In this document: in pieces, positions 37,348 through 47,513 of the stretch
How the letters are laid out: each line of letters starts with the position of its first letter
Numbering within the stretch: position 1 is the stretch's first letter
Assembly (NCBI RefSeq): GCF_001713395.1
Contig: NZ_CP016450.1
Location: 1,922,001-1,986,000, forward strand
DNA length: 64,000 bases
Direction: 5' to 3'
Origin: Sinorhizobium sp. RAC02
GTDB taxonomy: Bacteria > Pseudomonadota > Alphaproteobacteria > Rhizobiales > Rhizobiaceae
The notes under the pieces: model-generated
What the model was told of the DNA's origin: nothing
What the model saw: only the letters and a program-made list of their open reading frames with translations
Databases searched by the model: none
Program-made: the position numbers and the translations under genes

Positions 37348-37894
37348 TCTGCTCTATGCCATCGCCGTCGGCCTCGTCGGCGCCGCACTCCTGCACATCG
37401 TCATCATCCTCTCCCTGCCGAGCTTTACCGGCCGCGACGCCTATACGCGCGTGCAGAGCTTCGGCGAGGCGAACCGCTTCTTCCCGCTGGGAAACACCGG
37501 TGATACGCTGGCGCCGATCAACGACGATCCGGCCATGAAGACCGCCGTCTGCACCTTCTCGGTGGAAAACGGCCCGATCCGCCTTTTTGCGGCGGGCGAA
37601 GTGCCGTTCTGGTCGCTCGTCGTCTATGACGAAGCCTCCAACGAGGTCTTCAGCATGAACGACCGCACCTCCGTCAGTGGCGCGCTCGACACGCTGATCG
37701 CCACGCCGATCCAGCTCATCGGCATCCGCAAGGCCGTGCCGCAGGAGCTGGAACAGTCGATCCTGGTCGAAATGCGCGGCGAGGAAGGTTACGCCGTGCT
37801 GCGCACTTTCGTGCCCACGCGAAGCCGCGAGAACGCGGCAAATGCCTTCCTGGCGGATGCCAGTTGCGAGTCGTTTCCGGCAGAACAACAATAA
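37340..37894 (+). CDS. DUF1254-type membrane protein
   Basis: This 184-aa protein has an N-terminal membrane segment (LLYAIAVGLVGAALLHIVIIL) and a globular part with SFGEANRFFPLGNTGDTLAP, MKTAVCTFSVENGPIRLFA and VPFWSLVVYDEASNEVFSMN. It overlaps the DUF1214 gene by 8 bases, the typical arrangement of this pair. Function unknown. Confidence 0.75.
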   Translation: MRSLLYAIAVGLVGAALLHIVIILSLPSFTGRDAYTRVQSFGEANRFFPLGNTGDTLAPINDDPAMKTAVCTFSVENGPIRLFAAGEVPFWSLVVYDEASNEVFSMNDRTSVSGALDTLIATPIQLIGIRKAVPQELEQSILVEMRGEEGYAVLRTFVPTRSRENAANAFLADASCESFPAEQQ

Positions 37895-38008
37895 GGAAGT
37901 AGCTCGCCTGGAGTTCGAAGAGCAGGTTTTCCCTGCGATCGTAGATGCGCCGCGACCATCAGCGCGCAAATCCAAACGCTGCGACCGCAGCGATCGGCGA
38001 AATCGTCA

Positions 38009-38197
38009 TCAGGGCCGGCGGGCTGTATCCGGGGCGGTCGTCTTCGCGGCCTTGCTGCGCGCGGCAAGCATGGCCGGGGTCAGGCGCTCATAGCGCACGC
38101 CGGTGAACAGAAGCACCTGGGCCGGGGCCTCGCGGCGAATGGTGTCGCGTCTGGTGGTTCGCGCGAGCCATTCCTTTAATCGTACTACGTCTGCCAT
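38009..38197 (-). CDS. Small conserved rhizobial hypothetical protein
   Basis: This 62-aa protein starts MADVVRLKEWLARTTRRDTI and has RREAPAQVLLFTGVRYERLT. GGAGG lies 5 bases before the ATG at 38197, a strong ribosome binding site. The Arg/Lys-rich ends give it a basic character. No family recognised. Confidence 0.65.
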   Translation of the reverse strand: MADVVRLKEWLARTTRRDTIRREAPAQVLLFTGVRYERLTPAMLAARSKAAKTTAPDTARRP

Positions 38198-38245
38198 TCT
38201 CGCCTCCAAAAGAAGAATCGAGACGGATGAAGTACTCCTACAATC

Positions 38246-38470
38246 TCACCCTGCCCGTTTCCGGGCCGGTGCATCCGGTTCCGTCGTCACCCGGCTGCGA
38301 CATGAGCTGATGTCATCCCAGTCGCATACAGGTGGAAAACGGCGATACGGGTCCAAAAGTTTCCCATTCACGAGAAATTGTCTGGGACCGTCCGGTATCC
38401 GGACCATCGCACCTTTCCCATCGAACCAGCGGCGCCCTTTGGCGGACCGCCGTTCCAACACCCGAATCAT
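38246..38470 (-). CDS. Possible small hypothetical protein
   Basis: This 74-aa frame contains RIPDGPRQFLVNGKLLDPYR and RFPPVCDWDDISSCRS, which looks protein-like. The ribosome binding site (GGACG) is weak. No homologue recognised. It lies between the basic 62-aa protein and the CtrA-box region. Confidence 0.4.
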   Translation of the reverse strand: MIRVLERRSAKGRRWFDGKGAMVRIPDGPRQFLVNGKLLDPYRRFPPVCDWDDISSCRSRVTTEPDAPARKRAG

Positions 38471-38528
38471 ACCACGTCCATCGAATTAGACGAGCCGATC
38501 CATGTCCCTAAAACTAACGACTATCGGG

Positions 38529-38544
38529 TTAACATGCTGTTAAC
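38529..38544 (+). promoter_or_regulatory. CtrA binding box (perfect TTAA-N7-TTAAC)
   Basis: TTAACATGCTGTTAAC matches the CtrA consensus exactly. It lies ~240 bases upstream of the DUF2336 start. Confidence 0.7.
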
Positions 38545-38692
38545 ACTAGCCTGAAGATCGCATGCGCGCAGTTCCCTATGGCACAGGCGCTTACCGGATA
38601 GGCGTCCTGATGCGGCACGCCGACAGCGAAGGCACGGCCTGCAACTCATGCGGCAGCGCTTTGTAAACATTGCCGTTTCCGCGCGAGCAAGG

Positions 38693-38708
38693 TTAACGGC
38701 TCGCTAAC
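38693..38708 (+). promoter_or_regulatory. Near-consensus CtrA box (TTAA-N7-CTAAC)
   Basis: TTAACGGCTCGCTAAC has one mismatch from TTAA-N7-TTAAC. It ends ~75 bases before the GTG start of the DUF2336 gene. Confidence 0.6.
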
Positions 38709-38782
38709 GCTTTTCCTCTATTTTTCATGAACGACAATGGGGATCGGCAAGGGGCTGCCGTTCCGGGGATGACGGGTGTTTT

Positions 38783-39760
38783 GTGGCGGACAGGTTTCGC
38801 GAATTGGAGAGACCGCAGGCGGGGCGGCCGAAGGACATCGTGTTGATGGCCACGGTTTCCAGCTTCGAGAGCCTGCGTTTTCCGTCCCGGTCGGATCTTT
38901 ATCAGTTCGGCGAACTGTTCGCGCCGCTCTATGACGCCTCCACCGAGGAAGCGCGCCGGCAGGCCGTCGCCGCCCTGTCGCGCTGCCCGCAGATCCCCGA
39001 CGACACCGCCCTCTTCATCGCCCGACAGCCGATCGGCATCGCCGCCATATTCCTCATGGGCTCGAAGGCCATCCCCGATGCGACGCTGATGCGCATCCTG
39101 CGCGCGTCCGGTCCAGAGCATGCCCACGCCATCGGCCGGCGGGACGATCTTTCACCCGCCATCATCGAGGCGCTGGTCGGCACGCATCAGGACCATGCAA
39201 GCCGCCGCACCGGCGAAGACCGGGAACTGGCTCTCGCGGAAGCGGCAAGGCTGGAGCGGGAAGAACGGATGCGCGAGGAGCTGCGCGCCCTCGTTCGTGC
39301 CGCAACGCCTGCGGCCGAAGCGCCTGCCGGGCTCGAGCCGGCAACAGAAATGCATCAGGTGCTGTTCGTGCGTTTTGCGCGCGGTGGGGAAATCGGGATG
39401 TTGGCGGTGACGCTCGCCGATGCACTCGCCTCCAGCCAATGGCTTTCGGAGCGGATCCTGCTCGATGTTTCCGGGCGGCAGCTTGCCGAAACGCTGGTGG
39501 CGCTCGACCTGCCCGAAGCAGACAGCGCGTTCATTCTGGAAAAGATCTATCCGCATCTTGCCGCGGGCGGCGCGGAAGCGCTGCTGTCGACGCTAGACCC
39601 CGCCGAGGCGATCCTCAGGGTCGAAAGCTGGCAGAGGGCGGACAGCTACACGAACGGCAACGGCCTGCCGAAGGCGGCCAATGGCGACGACGCGCAGGCG
39701 AACGGGCAGGATCACCATGACAGGTCCTCCGTGACGAAACGGCAACGCGCCGTCGGTTGA
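38783..39760 (+). CDS. DUF2336-domain protein
   Basis: This 325-aa soluble protein starts at GTG 38783. It holds SDLYQFGELFAPLYDASTEE, AALSRCPQIPDDTALFIARQ and ALASSQWLSERILLDVSGRQ, matching DUF2336. A central Glu/Arg-rich coiled coil (LALAEAARLEREERMREELR) separates two helical parts. The last 40 residues are low complexity. Two upstream CtrA boxes suggest cell-cycle control; the role is unknown. Confidence 0.75.
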   Translation: MADRFRELERPQAGRPKDIVLMATVSSFESLRFPSRSDLYQFGELFAPLYDASTEEARRQAVAALSRCPQIPDDTALFIARQPIGIAAIFLMGSKAIPDATLMRILRASGPEHAHAIGRRDDLSPAIIEALVGTHQDHASRRTGEDRELALAEAARLEREERMREELRALVRAATPAAEAPAGLEPATEMHQVLFVRFARGGEIGMLAVTLADALASSQWLSERILLDVSGRQLAETLVALDLPEADSAFILEKIYPHLAAGGAEALLSTLDPAEAILRVESWQRADSYTNGNGLPKAANGDDAQANGQDHHDRSSVTKRQRAVG

Positions 39761-39772
39761 AATCCAGTTCTG

Positions 39773-39904
39773 TTAGAAAATACGGCGCTTGGCCGGCAGG
39801 CGAACCGTCGCGCCTTCGTTGCGCTCGGCGGAGAGCGCGGCCAGCATGGTCACGACGAACATTCCCGAAATCAGCAGTGCAAGGGCAGGCAGCACGATAA
39901 ACAT
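39773..39904 (-). CDS. 43-aa single-pass membrane protein
   Basis: The protein MFIVLPALALLISGMFVVTM continues as a single membrane helix with a basic C-terminus ending RLPAKRRIF. GGAG lies 8 bases upstream of its ATG. It is convergent with the DUF2336 gene, whose stop lies 12 bases from its own. Too short for usual gene calls; the ribosome binding site and helix support it. Confidence 0.55.
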   Translation of the reverse strand: MFIVLPALALLISGMFVVTMLAALSAERNEGATVRLPAKRRIF

Positions 39905-39995
39905 GGGCGTTTCTCCAGGGCTTCACAGGCCGTTGCCTGTGCCTCCCTTTTCCCATGTCGGCCGCCTGCCGGCTGTTCCCGCAGGAACAGGATAG

Positions 39996-41645
39996 TCAGA
40001 ACAGGAAGTCGCCCTTCGAAAGATCGGAGAGATCGACATGCTTCAGCGTCAGCACATCGTTGCCGGCGCGGATCAGCACGTCGTCGCCGCTCTGCACCGC
40101 ATGGTTCTTCACGAGGTCGGCAAAGCTGGTGATGTCCGCAAGGCCGGAGAAATCGACGCGGTCCGTGCCCGGCGCAAAATCCGTCACGCTGTCCTTGCCC
40201 GAGCCCCTGGAGAAGATGAAGACATCGGCCCCGCTGCCGCCGATGAGCGTGTCGTTGCCCTTGCGGCCGACGAGGATATCGTTGCCGGCCCCACCGGCGA
40301 GCGTGTTGCCACCGCTGTTACCGATGATCACGTTGTCGAGGCCATTGCCGGTGCCGCTCATGCCGGCGGTGCCGAGCAGGATGAGTTTTTCGAGATTGGC
40401 GCCGAGCTTGTAGCTCACCGACGACTGCACCGTGTCGATCCCCTCGCCCGCCTTCTCGACGAGTTTCAGGGCCGCATCGGCGACGAGATAGGTGTCGTTG
40501 CCCTTGCCGCCCGCCACCGAGCCGATCACCTTGCCGCCGCGTGTGTCGAAGATGTCGTTGCCGGCACCGAGATCGACATTGCCGCGGATCGTGCCGTTGT
40601 TGGTAATGGCCTCGACACCGCTGCCACCCTTCAGCGCAAGGCTGTCGGCGGTCAGCGAGCCATTGTTGGAAAAGATGTTCTTGCCGCTGCCCAGCAGGGA
40701 CACCGCAACACCCGATGTCGCCGTCACGGCGCTATTGTTGGTCAGCGTCGCATTCGCGCCGTCGATGAAGATGCCGGATGCACCCTTCAGGATGCCATTG
40801 TTGGTGATCCGTGCGCCCGCGCCACCGACGTCGATGCCGTCACCCATAGTCGAGGTGATCGTCTTGTGGTTGGCGAAATTGGCGTTCGCACCATCCAGCC
40901 GCACGGTATCCCGGGCGGCGGTGATCGTGCCGTTGTTCGACATGACGAGGTTAGCGCCCGTCACGACAATTCCTTCGTCGCCGCGCGAGACGACCTTGCC
41001 GTTGTTGGTAATGATGGCGTTCGCGCCGGTGACCGTGATTGCATCGAGCTTGGCATCGACCGTGCCGCTGTTGGTCACGGTGGCCTTCAGGCCGGCGCTG
41101 CGAATGCCGTCATCCGCCGTCGACTGGATGAGCCCGTAATTGGTGACGATCGTCTTCACGCCCGATGCGATCACCGCATCGCCGGCGCTCTTCACCGTGC
41201 CATGGTTGGTGACGAGCGCATTATCGCCGCTCGCCTTGACGCCCACGGCGCTGGACAACACGGATCCGCGGTTGGTGAAATTCAGGCCTTCGCCAGTAAA
41301 GACGCCAGCATAGGTGCCGCCGGACAGCGTGCCGTGATTGGTAAGGACCAGATCCGCCCCGCTCGCCGTCAGACCGACCAGCTTCGCGGAGACAACGCCG
41401 TTCGCCTTGATGGTAACGTCGCCGGCATTCGCCTTGATGGCGGTGGAGCCCAGAACCACGCCATTGCCGGCGGAAGACGTGACCTTGCCGTCGAACACCA
41501 GAGAGCGGCCGGTATAGGTGCCGGCGGCATCGACGGCCGTACCCTTGGTTGCGATCGAAACGCCGGGCGCAACAATCCACTGGCTGTTTGCCTGCCTGGC
41601 AAGGAGCGTCGACGTCATGTCGACCTGGATATAGTACTTGGTCAT
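39996..41645 (-). CDS. RTX-type calcium-binding protein with NGT tandem repeats
   Basis: This 549-aa protein has ~12 tandem 21-24-residue units from about residue 100 to 360, each starting TN-x-G (for example TNHGTVKSAGDAVIASGVKT). They predict a beta helix. A C-terminal RTX block (DLGAGNDIFDTRGG, GGAGNDILVGRKGNDTLIGG) binds calcium, and the chain ends DLSKGDFLF, fitting a type I secretion signal. There is no N-terminal signal. It is probably an exported surface or adhesion protein. No type I exporter gene is in the window. Confidence 0.85.
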   Translation of the reverse strand: MTKYYIQVDMTSTLLARQANSQWIVAPGVSIATKGTAVDAAGTYTGRSLVFDGKVTSSAGNGVVLGSTAIKANAGDVTIKANGVVSAKLVGLTASGADLVLTNHGTLSGGTYAGVFTGEGLNFTNRGSVLSSAVGVKASGDNALVTNHGTVKSAGDAVIASGVKTIVTNYGLIQSTADDGIRSAGLKATVTNSGTVDAKLDAITVTGANAIITNNGKVVSRGDEGIVVTGANLVMSNNGTITAARDTVRLDGANANFANHKTITSTMGDGIDVGGAGARITNNGILKGASGIFIDGANATLTNNSAVTATSGVAVSLLGSGKNIFSNNGSLTADSLALKGGSGVEAITNNGTIRGNVDLGAGNDIFDTRGGKVIGSVAGGKGNDTYLVADAALKLVEKAGEGIDTVQSSVSYKLGANLEKLILLGTAGMSGTGNGLDNVIIGNSGGNTLAGGAGNDILVGRKGNDTLIGGSGADVFIFSRGSGKDSVTDFAPGTDRVDFSGLADITSFADLVKNHAVQSGDDVLIRAGNDVLTLKHVDLSDLSKGDFLF

Positions 41646-41666
41646 TCCTGTCGGGCGTCCATCATT

Positions 41667-41680
41667 GACGTGGCCACGTC
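41667..41680. promoter_or_regulatory. Perfect 14-bp palindrome upstream of RTX gene
   Basis: GACGTGGCCACGTC is perfectly palindromic and lies 22 bases upstream of the RTX ATG. Position and symmetry suit an operator for a dimeric regulator. The regulator is unknown. Confidence 0.45.
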
Positions 41681-41745
41681 TTAAAGTCCTATCGGCAAAG
41701 AATCCGTTTCAAATGCGGCCGGTGCCGACGAATTTCTCAAAGCGG

Positions 41746-42117
41746 TTAACGGCGAAAGAACCCGTCATCCTTCGGCTCGGCCGCGCCGAAATCGATCAGG
41801 TCACCGAGATCGTCCGTCTCGACCGTCACCACCCAGAGGTCGCTATCGAAGCGCCGCTCCCGGTCGATCGCCGCAGAAACCGCGGCCGCGTCCACCCCGC
41901 TCAGCCGCGTCTCGAACAGCCGCTGGCCGCTCTCCTCCGCGTCGAAGAAACTCTGCGGCGCCGGGGCATAGAGGGTCTCCGACCCGTCGCGAAAAACCTG
42001 CCGGACGAACACCGCCCCCGCCTCCTCCGCGCCCTTCTCCTCGACAGCCGCAAAATCGCCGCGGGCGAAGACACGGCGCATCAGGGCGGAGACGAAAATA
42101 TCGGTGCGAAGACGCAT
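41746..42117 (-). CDS. DUF1491-family protein
   Basis: This 123-aa protein starts MRLRTDIFVSALMRRVFARG and includes EAGAVFVRQVFRDGSETLYAP and DLWVVTVETDDLGDLIDF, the DUF1491 pattern. I used the ATG at 42117; an upstream ATG at 42132 would add 5 residues. Function unknown. Confidence 0.8.
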   Translation of the reverse strand: MRLRTDIFVSALMRRVFARGDFAAVEEKGAEEAGAVFVRQVFRDGSETLYAPAPQSFFDAEESGQRLFETRLSGVDAAAVSAAIDRERRFDSDLWVVTVETDDLGDLIDFGAAEPKDDGFFRR

Positions 42118-42161
42118 GGTCGCGGCATACACCGCGCCGGGTGCCGGGGCAATCGCCAGAT

Positions 42162-43604
42162 CTATACGCGGATCGCCAGCCGCAGACCGCCCCAGTGCCG
42201 GCCATTGACGGTGATGGGCGCGGAAATGTCCTTCATCAGCACGAACTGCCCACCGCCCATGTCGCGACGATAGGTCTGGAGGAGGAATGGCTGTGTGTTG
42301 CGGCCGGCGGCCAGCCCCACCCGATCGTTGAAGATGCGGCGGTTGCGGCAGTTCGCGGTGTTCCAGGCAGGATCGCCCGGCCGCTGCGGCTCGGCGAATT
42401 TGCGGTTGTGCGTCGGCAGGTAGCCATTTTCGTCCACCGCCACACAGAAGGCGATGCGCTGGTCGCGCGTGGCGGCCGGCTCCTGGATTGCCGGAAGAAC
42501 GCGATCGGTAAAGTCGGTGAACCGCGTCATCATCTGCACCGGATCGCTGCCCGGGATGGGCCGGTATTGCCGGTCGAACAGCGCCTCCATGCCGATCTCG
42601 CCGCTCAGCACTGCACCGGCAAAACGTGCCGAAACCTCGTCAGCCAACGCCTGAACCAGGCGAATATAGGGACTGTCCGGCGTCGCGATCCCCGCGCTCG
42701 CCGTCGCCTGGATGATGCGCTCGGAGATGGTCACCACTTCGCCGACCTTGCCGGAGGCCTTCTGCAGCACCTCGTTGGAGCGGATGATCTCCGTCGAGGC
42801 TGCACCGATCGACCGGGCGAACTCGCTGCATTCCTTGTCGACGGCGCCTGTCGTGGCCGCGAGCGAGGACGCACTGTCGAGGATCTTCGACATGACCGCC
42901 TCCACGCCGGCAAACGAGCCCTGCACCTGCGACGCCGTCACCTTCACGCCCTCTGCCGATACGCGTGCGCCCTCGCCCGCCGCTTCCAGCCGGTCGATGC
43001 GCGCGCGCAGTTCCTGCAACGTCTTCTGGATCGAGGCCGTCGTGCTGGAGGTTTCCAGCGACAGTGTGCGCACCTCCGCGGCGACCACCGCAAACCCCTT
43101 GCCCGCCTCGCCTGCACGCGCCGCCTCGATGGCGGCATTGAGCGCCAGAAGGTTGGTCTGCCGCGCGATAGTGCCGATCGCATCGGCCAGCCGGCCGACA
43201 TCCGCCAGCGCCCGGGAGAAGGCGGAAATCTCCGTGCCGATCTCGTTGGAGGCCGTCACCATATGGTCGATGGCCGCAATGGAACCGTCGAGCTGCACCG
43301 CCTGTTCGCCCAGCACCTTGCGGGCACTCGCGGCCAGCTGGTCGGTTTCTCCAAGCGTGCGGGCAATGTCGCCATTGGTGCTGGCAATCGCCGTCGCCGA
43401 CTGGGTCAGTCGGGTGAAGAGGCCGGCATGTTCGCGCGATTGCGCGGCCGTATCCTGAATGGAACCCGCAATATCGACCAGATGCAGGCCAAGATCCGAA
43501 GCCTCGGCGGCCAGCCCGCCCACGACCCGGCGCAGCGCCCCGGCATCGGCCGGTGCGTCATCTTCAAAAGTATCCGCAGTCTCACGCAAGGCAGCGTTGG
43601 ACAT
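42162..43604 (-). CDS. Soluble methyl-accepting chemotaxis-type protein
   Basis: This 480-aa chemoreceptor has no membrane segment. It contains the signalling hairpin [20 protein letters not shown] and [17 protein letters not shown] near residue 150. The C-terminal sensor-like domain ([56 protein letters not shown]) recurs in cytoplasmic MCPs. It lacks an obvious CheR-binding pentapeptide at the C-terminus. A CtrA-like site lies 44 bases upstream. Confidence 0.85.
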   Translation of the reverse strand: MSNAALRETADTFEDDAPADAGALRRVVGGLAAEASDLGLHLVDIAGSIQDTAAQSREHAGLFTRLTQSATAIASTNGDIARTLGETDQLAASARKVLGEQAVQLDGSIAAIDHMVTASNEIGTEISAFSRALADVGRLADAIGTIARQTNLLALNAAIEAARAGEAGKGFAVVAAEVRTLSLETSSTTASIQKTLQELRARIDRLEAAGEGARVSAEGVKVTASQVQGSFAGVEAVMSKILDSASSLAATTGAVDKECSEFARSIGAASTEIIRSNEVLQKASGKVGEVVTISERIIQATASAGIATPDSPYIRLVQALADEVSARFAGAVLSGEIGMEALFDRQYRPIPGSDPVQMMTRFTDFTDRVLPAIQEPAATRDQRIAFCVAVDENGYLPTHNRKFAEPQRPGDPAWNTANCRNRRIFNDRVGLAAGRNTQPFLLQTYRRDMGGGQFVLMKDISAPITVNGRHWGGLRLAIRV

Positions 43605-43647
43605 GGCTCGACAATCCTCCCGGCAATCGGAAGATTATCCGGCAGGC

Positions 43648-43667
43648 ATGGTTAATGCTTCCTTTAA
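43648..43667 (-). promoter_or_regulatory. Candidate CtrA half-site upstream of MCP gene
   Basis: On the minus strand TTAAAGGAAGCATTAACCAT contains TTAACCAT, a CtrA-type 8-mer, and a preceding TTAA at spacing 8 instead of 7. It lies 44 bases upstream of the MCP start. The spacing deviates from consensus. Confidence 0.35.
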
Positions 43668-43722
43668 AAGCAACCGGTAGATGTGTGCGTTGCAGTCGTA
43701 CGACTTTGGTCGCATGCGCGCA

Positions 43723-44422
43723 TTACAGCGCGCCGATGTCTTTCAGCTTGGCGAGCACCTGCGTGTTCGGCTCGCCTGTCACCGGGAGACGGTAGTGCTT
43801 CTCGAAATGGCGGATCGCCAGGCGGGTCTTTTCACCGATCAGGCCGTCCACGGCGATATCCGTATAGGCGATGTTGCTGAGCCCCTTCTGGATCTTCATC
43901 ACCAGGTCGCTCGGTGCCGGTTTTGCCACGGCGGAGGTGACCGCCGGATCGGCCTCGGCCTCCATGATCGCGGCAGCGACCGGGTCGGCCACGTCCTGTG
44001 TGGTCTCGCTTACCGGCGCCGGCCGTTTCTCGATGACCTTGGCCACCTCGTCGAAGGGCCGCTCGCCGGGCATCACGTCGGTGACTTCAGGCAGTTCCTC
44101 GCCCTCTTCCAGACGTTCGATGACGAAGGTCGTCTGGTCGTGCGGTTCGGGCTTGGTCGCCGTGAAGCCGAGCGAATTGTCGGCCGCACGCATCTTGAGG
44201 AACGGTGCAGGATGGCCGCCCGGTTGGTACCACAGCGCGTTGGCCGCCACGAAGGAGAACACGACGAGGAAAGCGCAGGTGCCGCCGACGGTGCCGGGAT
44301 TGCGCGCGGCGAGGCCTCCGAGCGCGACAAGCCCGGTGATGACGACGTTTTGCCGACGCGGCGGCGGCGCGGCCGCGCGCTTGCCGGAACCGCCCTTGCG
44401 GGCCTGGCCTTGCGGCCGCCGC

Positions 44423-44451
<29 letters not shown>
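43723..44451 (-). CDS. Membrane-anchored peptidoglycan-binding protein
   Basis: This 242-aa protein has a basic N-terminal tail, a single membrane segment (GTCAFLVVFSFVAANALWY), a long acidic linker and a C-terminal peptidoglycan-binding domain (DLVMKIQKGLSNIAYTDIAV, LIGEKTRLAIRHFEKHYRLP). The ATG at 44451 has AAGGA ~8 bases upstream. It overlaps the kinase gene by 29 bases. A role in envelope anchoring is inferred. Confidence 0.78.
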
Positions 44452-46030
<1,579 letters not shown>

Positions 46031-46456
46031 CGGCGACTTAAGGAAAGAATAAACGACGAGGCCCGAAACCGGCCCAAAAAGCCTCAAAAGTCCCATTTCG
46101 GGGCAATCCACCGGCCATTCGTCCGGCGTGGTTAACGGGGTGTAAGCGCCTCATTTTGCGGCATTTTTCTGTTCATGTTAACCTCTGGGGCAACCCGCCC
46201 CAAATGCACCTCCCGGCGTTCCGGCGCCTTGGGTCCGGTGGCCGCGCCTTCATCCTTAACGGCAATCGCTAAAATCTGCCTCAAATGCCGGTAAAGTCGG
46301 AGATAGGTCGCATTTTACTTAAATCTGGGCAAAACCTGAGTGATTCTTGAAAAGGGGAATTTCCTTCCGGCTCCTATTCTCGCATCAACGGTTCGCCAAG
46401 GACCAACAAGCCGAAGGCCGCAAAGAGCCGAGGCCCGATAACAAGGATGGCAAGCG
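46031..46456. promoter_or_regulatory. Divergent intergenic region
   Basis: About 426 bases between two divergent genes contain no gene. Two GTTAAC motifs occur (46132 and 46175) but neither is spaced as a CtrA box. A+T rises from ~46260 to 46330 toward the DUF5330 gene, where a promoter would be expected. No clear operator seen. Confidence 0.5.
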
Positions 46457-46882
46457 ATGTGGTTTCTGATCAAGGGAACGTTCTGGTTCTCCATGGTTCT
46501 CGTCCTGCTCCCGTTCCTCGACGCGGAATCCTCCGCGAAGCTCGAGAAGGGGCCGAACGTCGAACTCGGCGACACCTTCACCGCCGCAAGCGAGGCGTTC
46601 GGCTACGTGACGGCGATGTGCCTGGAAAAGCCTGACGTCTGCCAGAAGGGCGCTGAAACCTTCGTCGCCCTCGGCCACCGGGCCCGTGAGGGCGCGCGCA
46701 TCGCCTACCAGTTCCTCGATACACAGTTTGCCGAAGACGGTGCTGCCGTCGCCAAGGCCGATCCGGCGAAGGACGAAGCGCTCGACCAGCCGCTTCCGGA
46801 TGTCGCCGCGATCGATGCCGACGACGAGGTCATCACCGGCACCGTCGCCATCCCGACCCGCCGCCCCGACCATAAGGGCTGA
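46457..46882 (+). CDS. DUF5330-domain protein
   Basis: This 141-aa protein begins with a membrane segment (FLIKGTFWFSMVLVLLPFLD) and holds GDTFTAASEAFGYVTAMCLE and KPDVCQKGAETFVALGHRAR, the DUF5330 signature. Terminator at 46926. Function unknown; small inner-membrane protein. Confidence 0.8.
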   Translation: MWFLIKGTFWFSMVLVLLPFLDAESSAKLEKGPNVELGDTFTAASEAFGYVTAMCLEKPDVCQKGAETFVALGHRAREGARIAYQFLDTQFAEDGAAVAKADPAKDEALDQPLPDVAAIDADDEVITGTVAIPTRRPDHKG

Positions 46883-46925
46883 GACTTTCCGAAATACTGC
46901 CTGCCTGACTCGTTGCCCCTGCAAC

Positions 46926-46961
46926 CGCCGTATGGATCCGTTCCGTACGGCGTTTCTTTTT
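46926..46961 (+). terminator. Rho-independent terminator after DUF5330 gene
   Basis: Arms CGCCGTA (46926-46932) and TACGGCG (46946-46952) make a 7-bp stem, then TTTCTTTTT. It begins 44 bases after the stop of the DUF5330 gene. Confidence 0.75.
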
Positions 46962-47087
46962 GTGGTGAAGGATTCCGGTTCAAATTCCCGGCGCCCTCGC
47001 CTATATGAAGACCGTAATCCCCTAGGATGCCGCAACTCCGCTGAACCCGCTTCGCACCTTCACCGGAATTGCTCAGGACGGAATGCC

Positions 47088-47507
47088 ATGGCCACGCTTC
47101 AGCAGATCATTGACGACTTCGCCTATCTCGAAGAATGGGAAGACCGTTACCGCTATGTCATCGAACTCGGCAAGGCGCTGCCGGACCTGCCGGAAGACAA
47201 GCGCATAGCGGCCAACAAGGTGCAGGGCTGCGCCAGCCAGGTCTGGCTCGTCAGCCACATTGAGGGCGGCGCCGATCCGGTGATGACCTTCGACGGCGAT
47301 TCGGATGCCCATATCGTGCGCGGCCTCGTCGCCATCGTGCTCGCCATCTATTCGGGCAAACACGCCTCCGAGATCGCCGCGCTCGATGCCATCGACACGT
47401 TCAACGAAATCGGCCTCGTCGAACACCTCTCCTCCCAGCGCGCCAACGGCCTGCGCTCGATGGTCAAGCGCATCCGCGAAGAGGCGGCCATCCGCGTGGC
47501 GGCCTGA
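47088..47507 (+). CDS. sufE: SufE-family cysteine desulfuration protein
   Basis: This 139-aa protein has the sulfur-accepting Cys in ANKVQGCASQVWLVSH, with FAYLEEWEDRYRYVIELGKA at the N-terminus. SufE accepts sulfur from the cysteine desulfurase SufS and stimulates it for Fe-S assembly. The start ATG 47088 is preceded by GGACGGA. The other suf genes are not nearby. The stop lies 7 bases from the convergent channel gene. Confidence 0.93.
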   Translation: MATLQQIIDDFAYLEEWEDRYRYVIELGKALPDLPEDKRIAANKVQGCASQVWLVSHIEGGADPVMTFDGDSDAHIVRGLVAIVLAIYSGKHASEIAALDAIDTFNEIGLVEHLSSQRANGLRSMVKRIREEAAIRVAA

Positions 47508-47513
47508 TCGACA

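Larger units (their letters stand above)
38471..38782. promoter_or_regulatory. Regulatory intergenic region with two CtrA boxes
   Basis: This 312-base stretch has no gene that I can support. It holds two CtrA-type boxes at 38529-38544 and 38693-38708, both reading toward the DUF2336 gene. A weak ORF set elsewhere in it lacks family features. Confidence 0.6.

Noticed and set aside
40000-41640. Repeats at the RTX locus as a possible CRISPR array
   Set aside because: Repeats are protein-level TN-x-G units with divergent bases, not constant DNA repeats with spacers.
46036-46052. TTAAGGAAAGAATAAAC as a CtrA box upstream of the PleC/DivJ-type kinase
   Set aside because: The second half-site is ATAAA, not TTAAC.
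46132-46180. GTTAAC motifs in the divergent region
   Set aside because: No second half-site at 7-base spacing.
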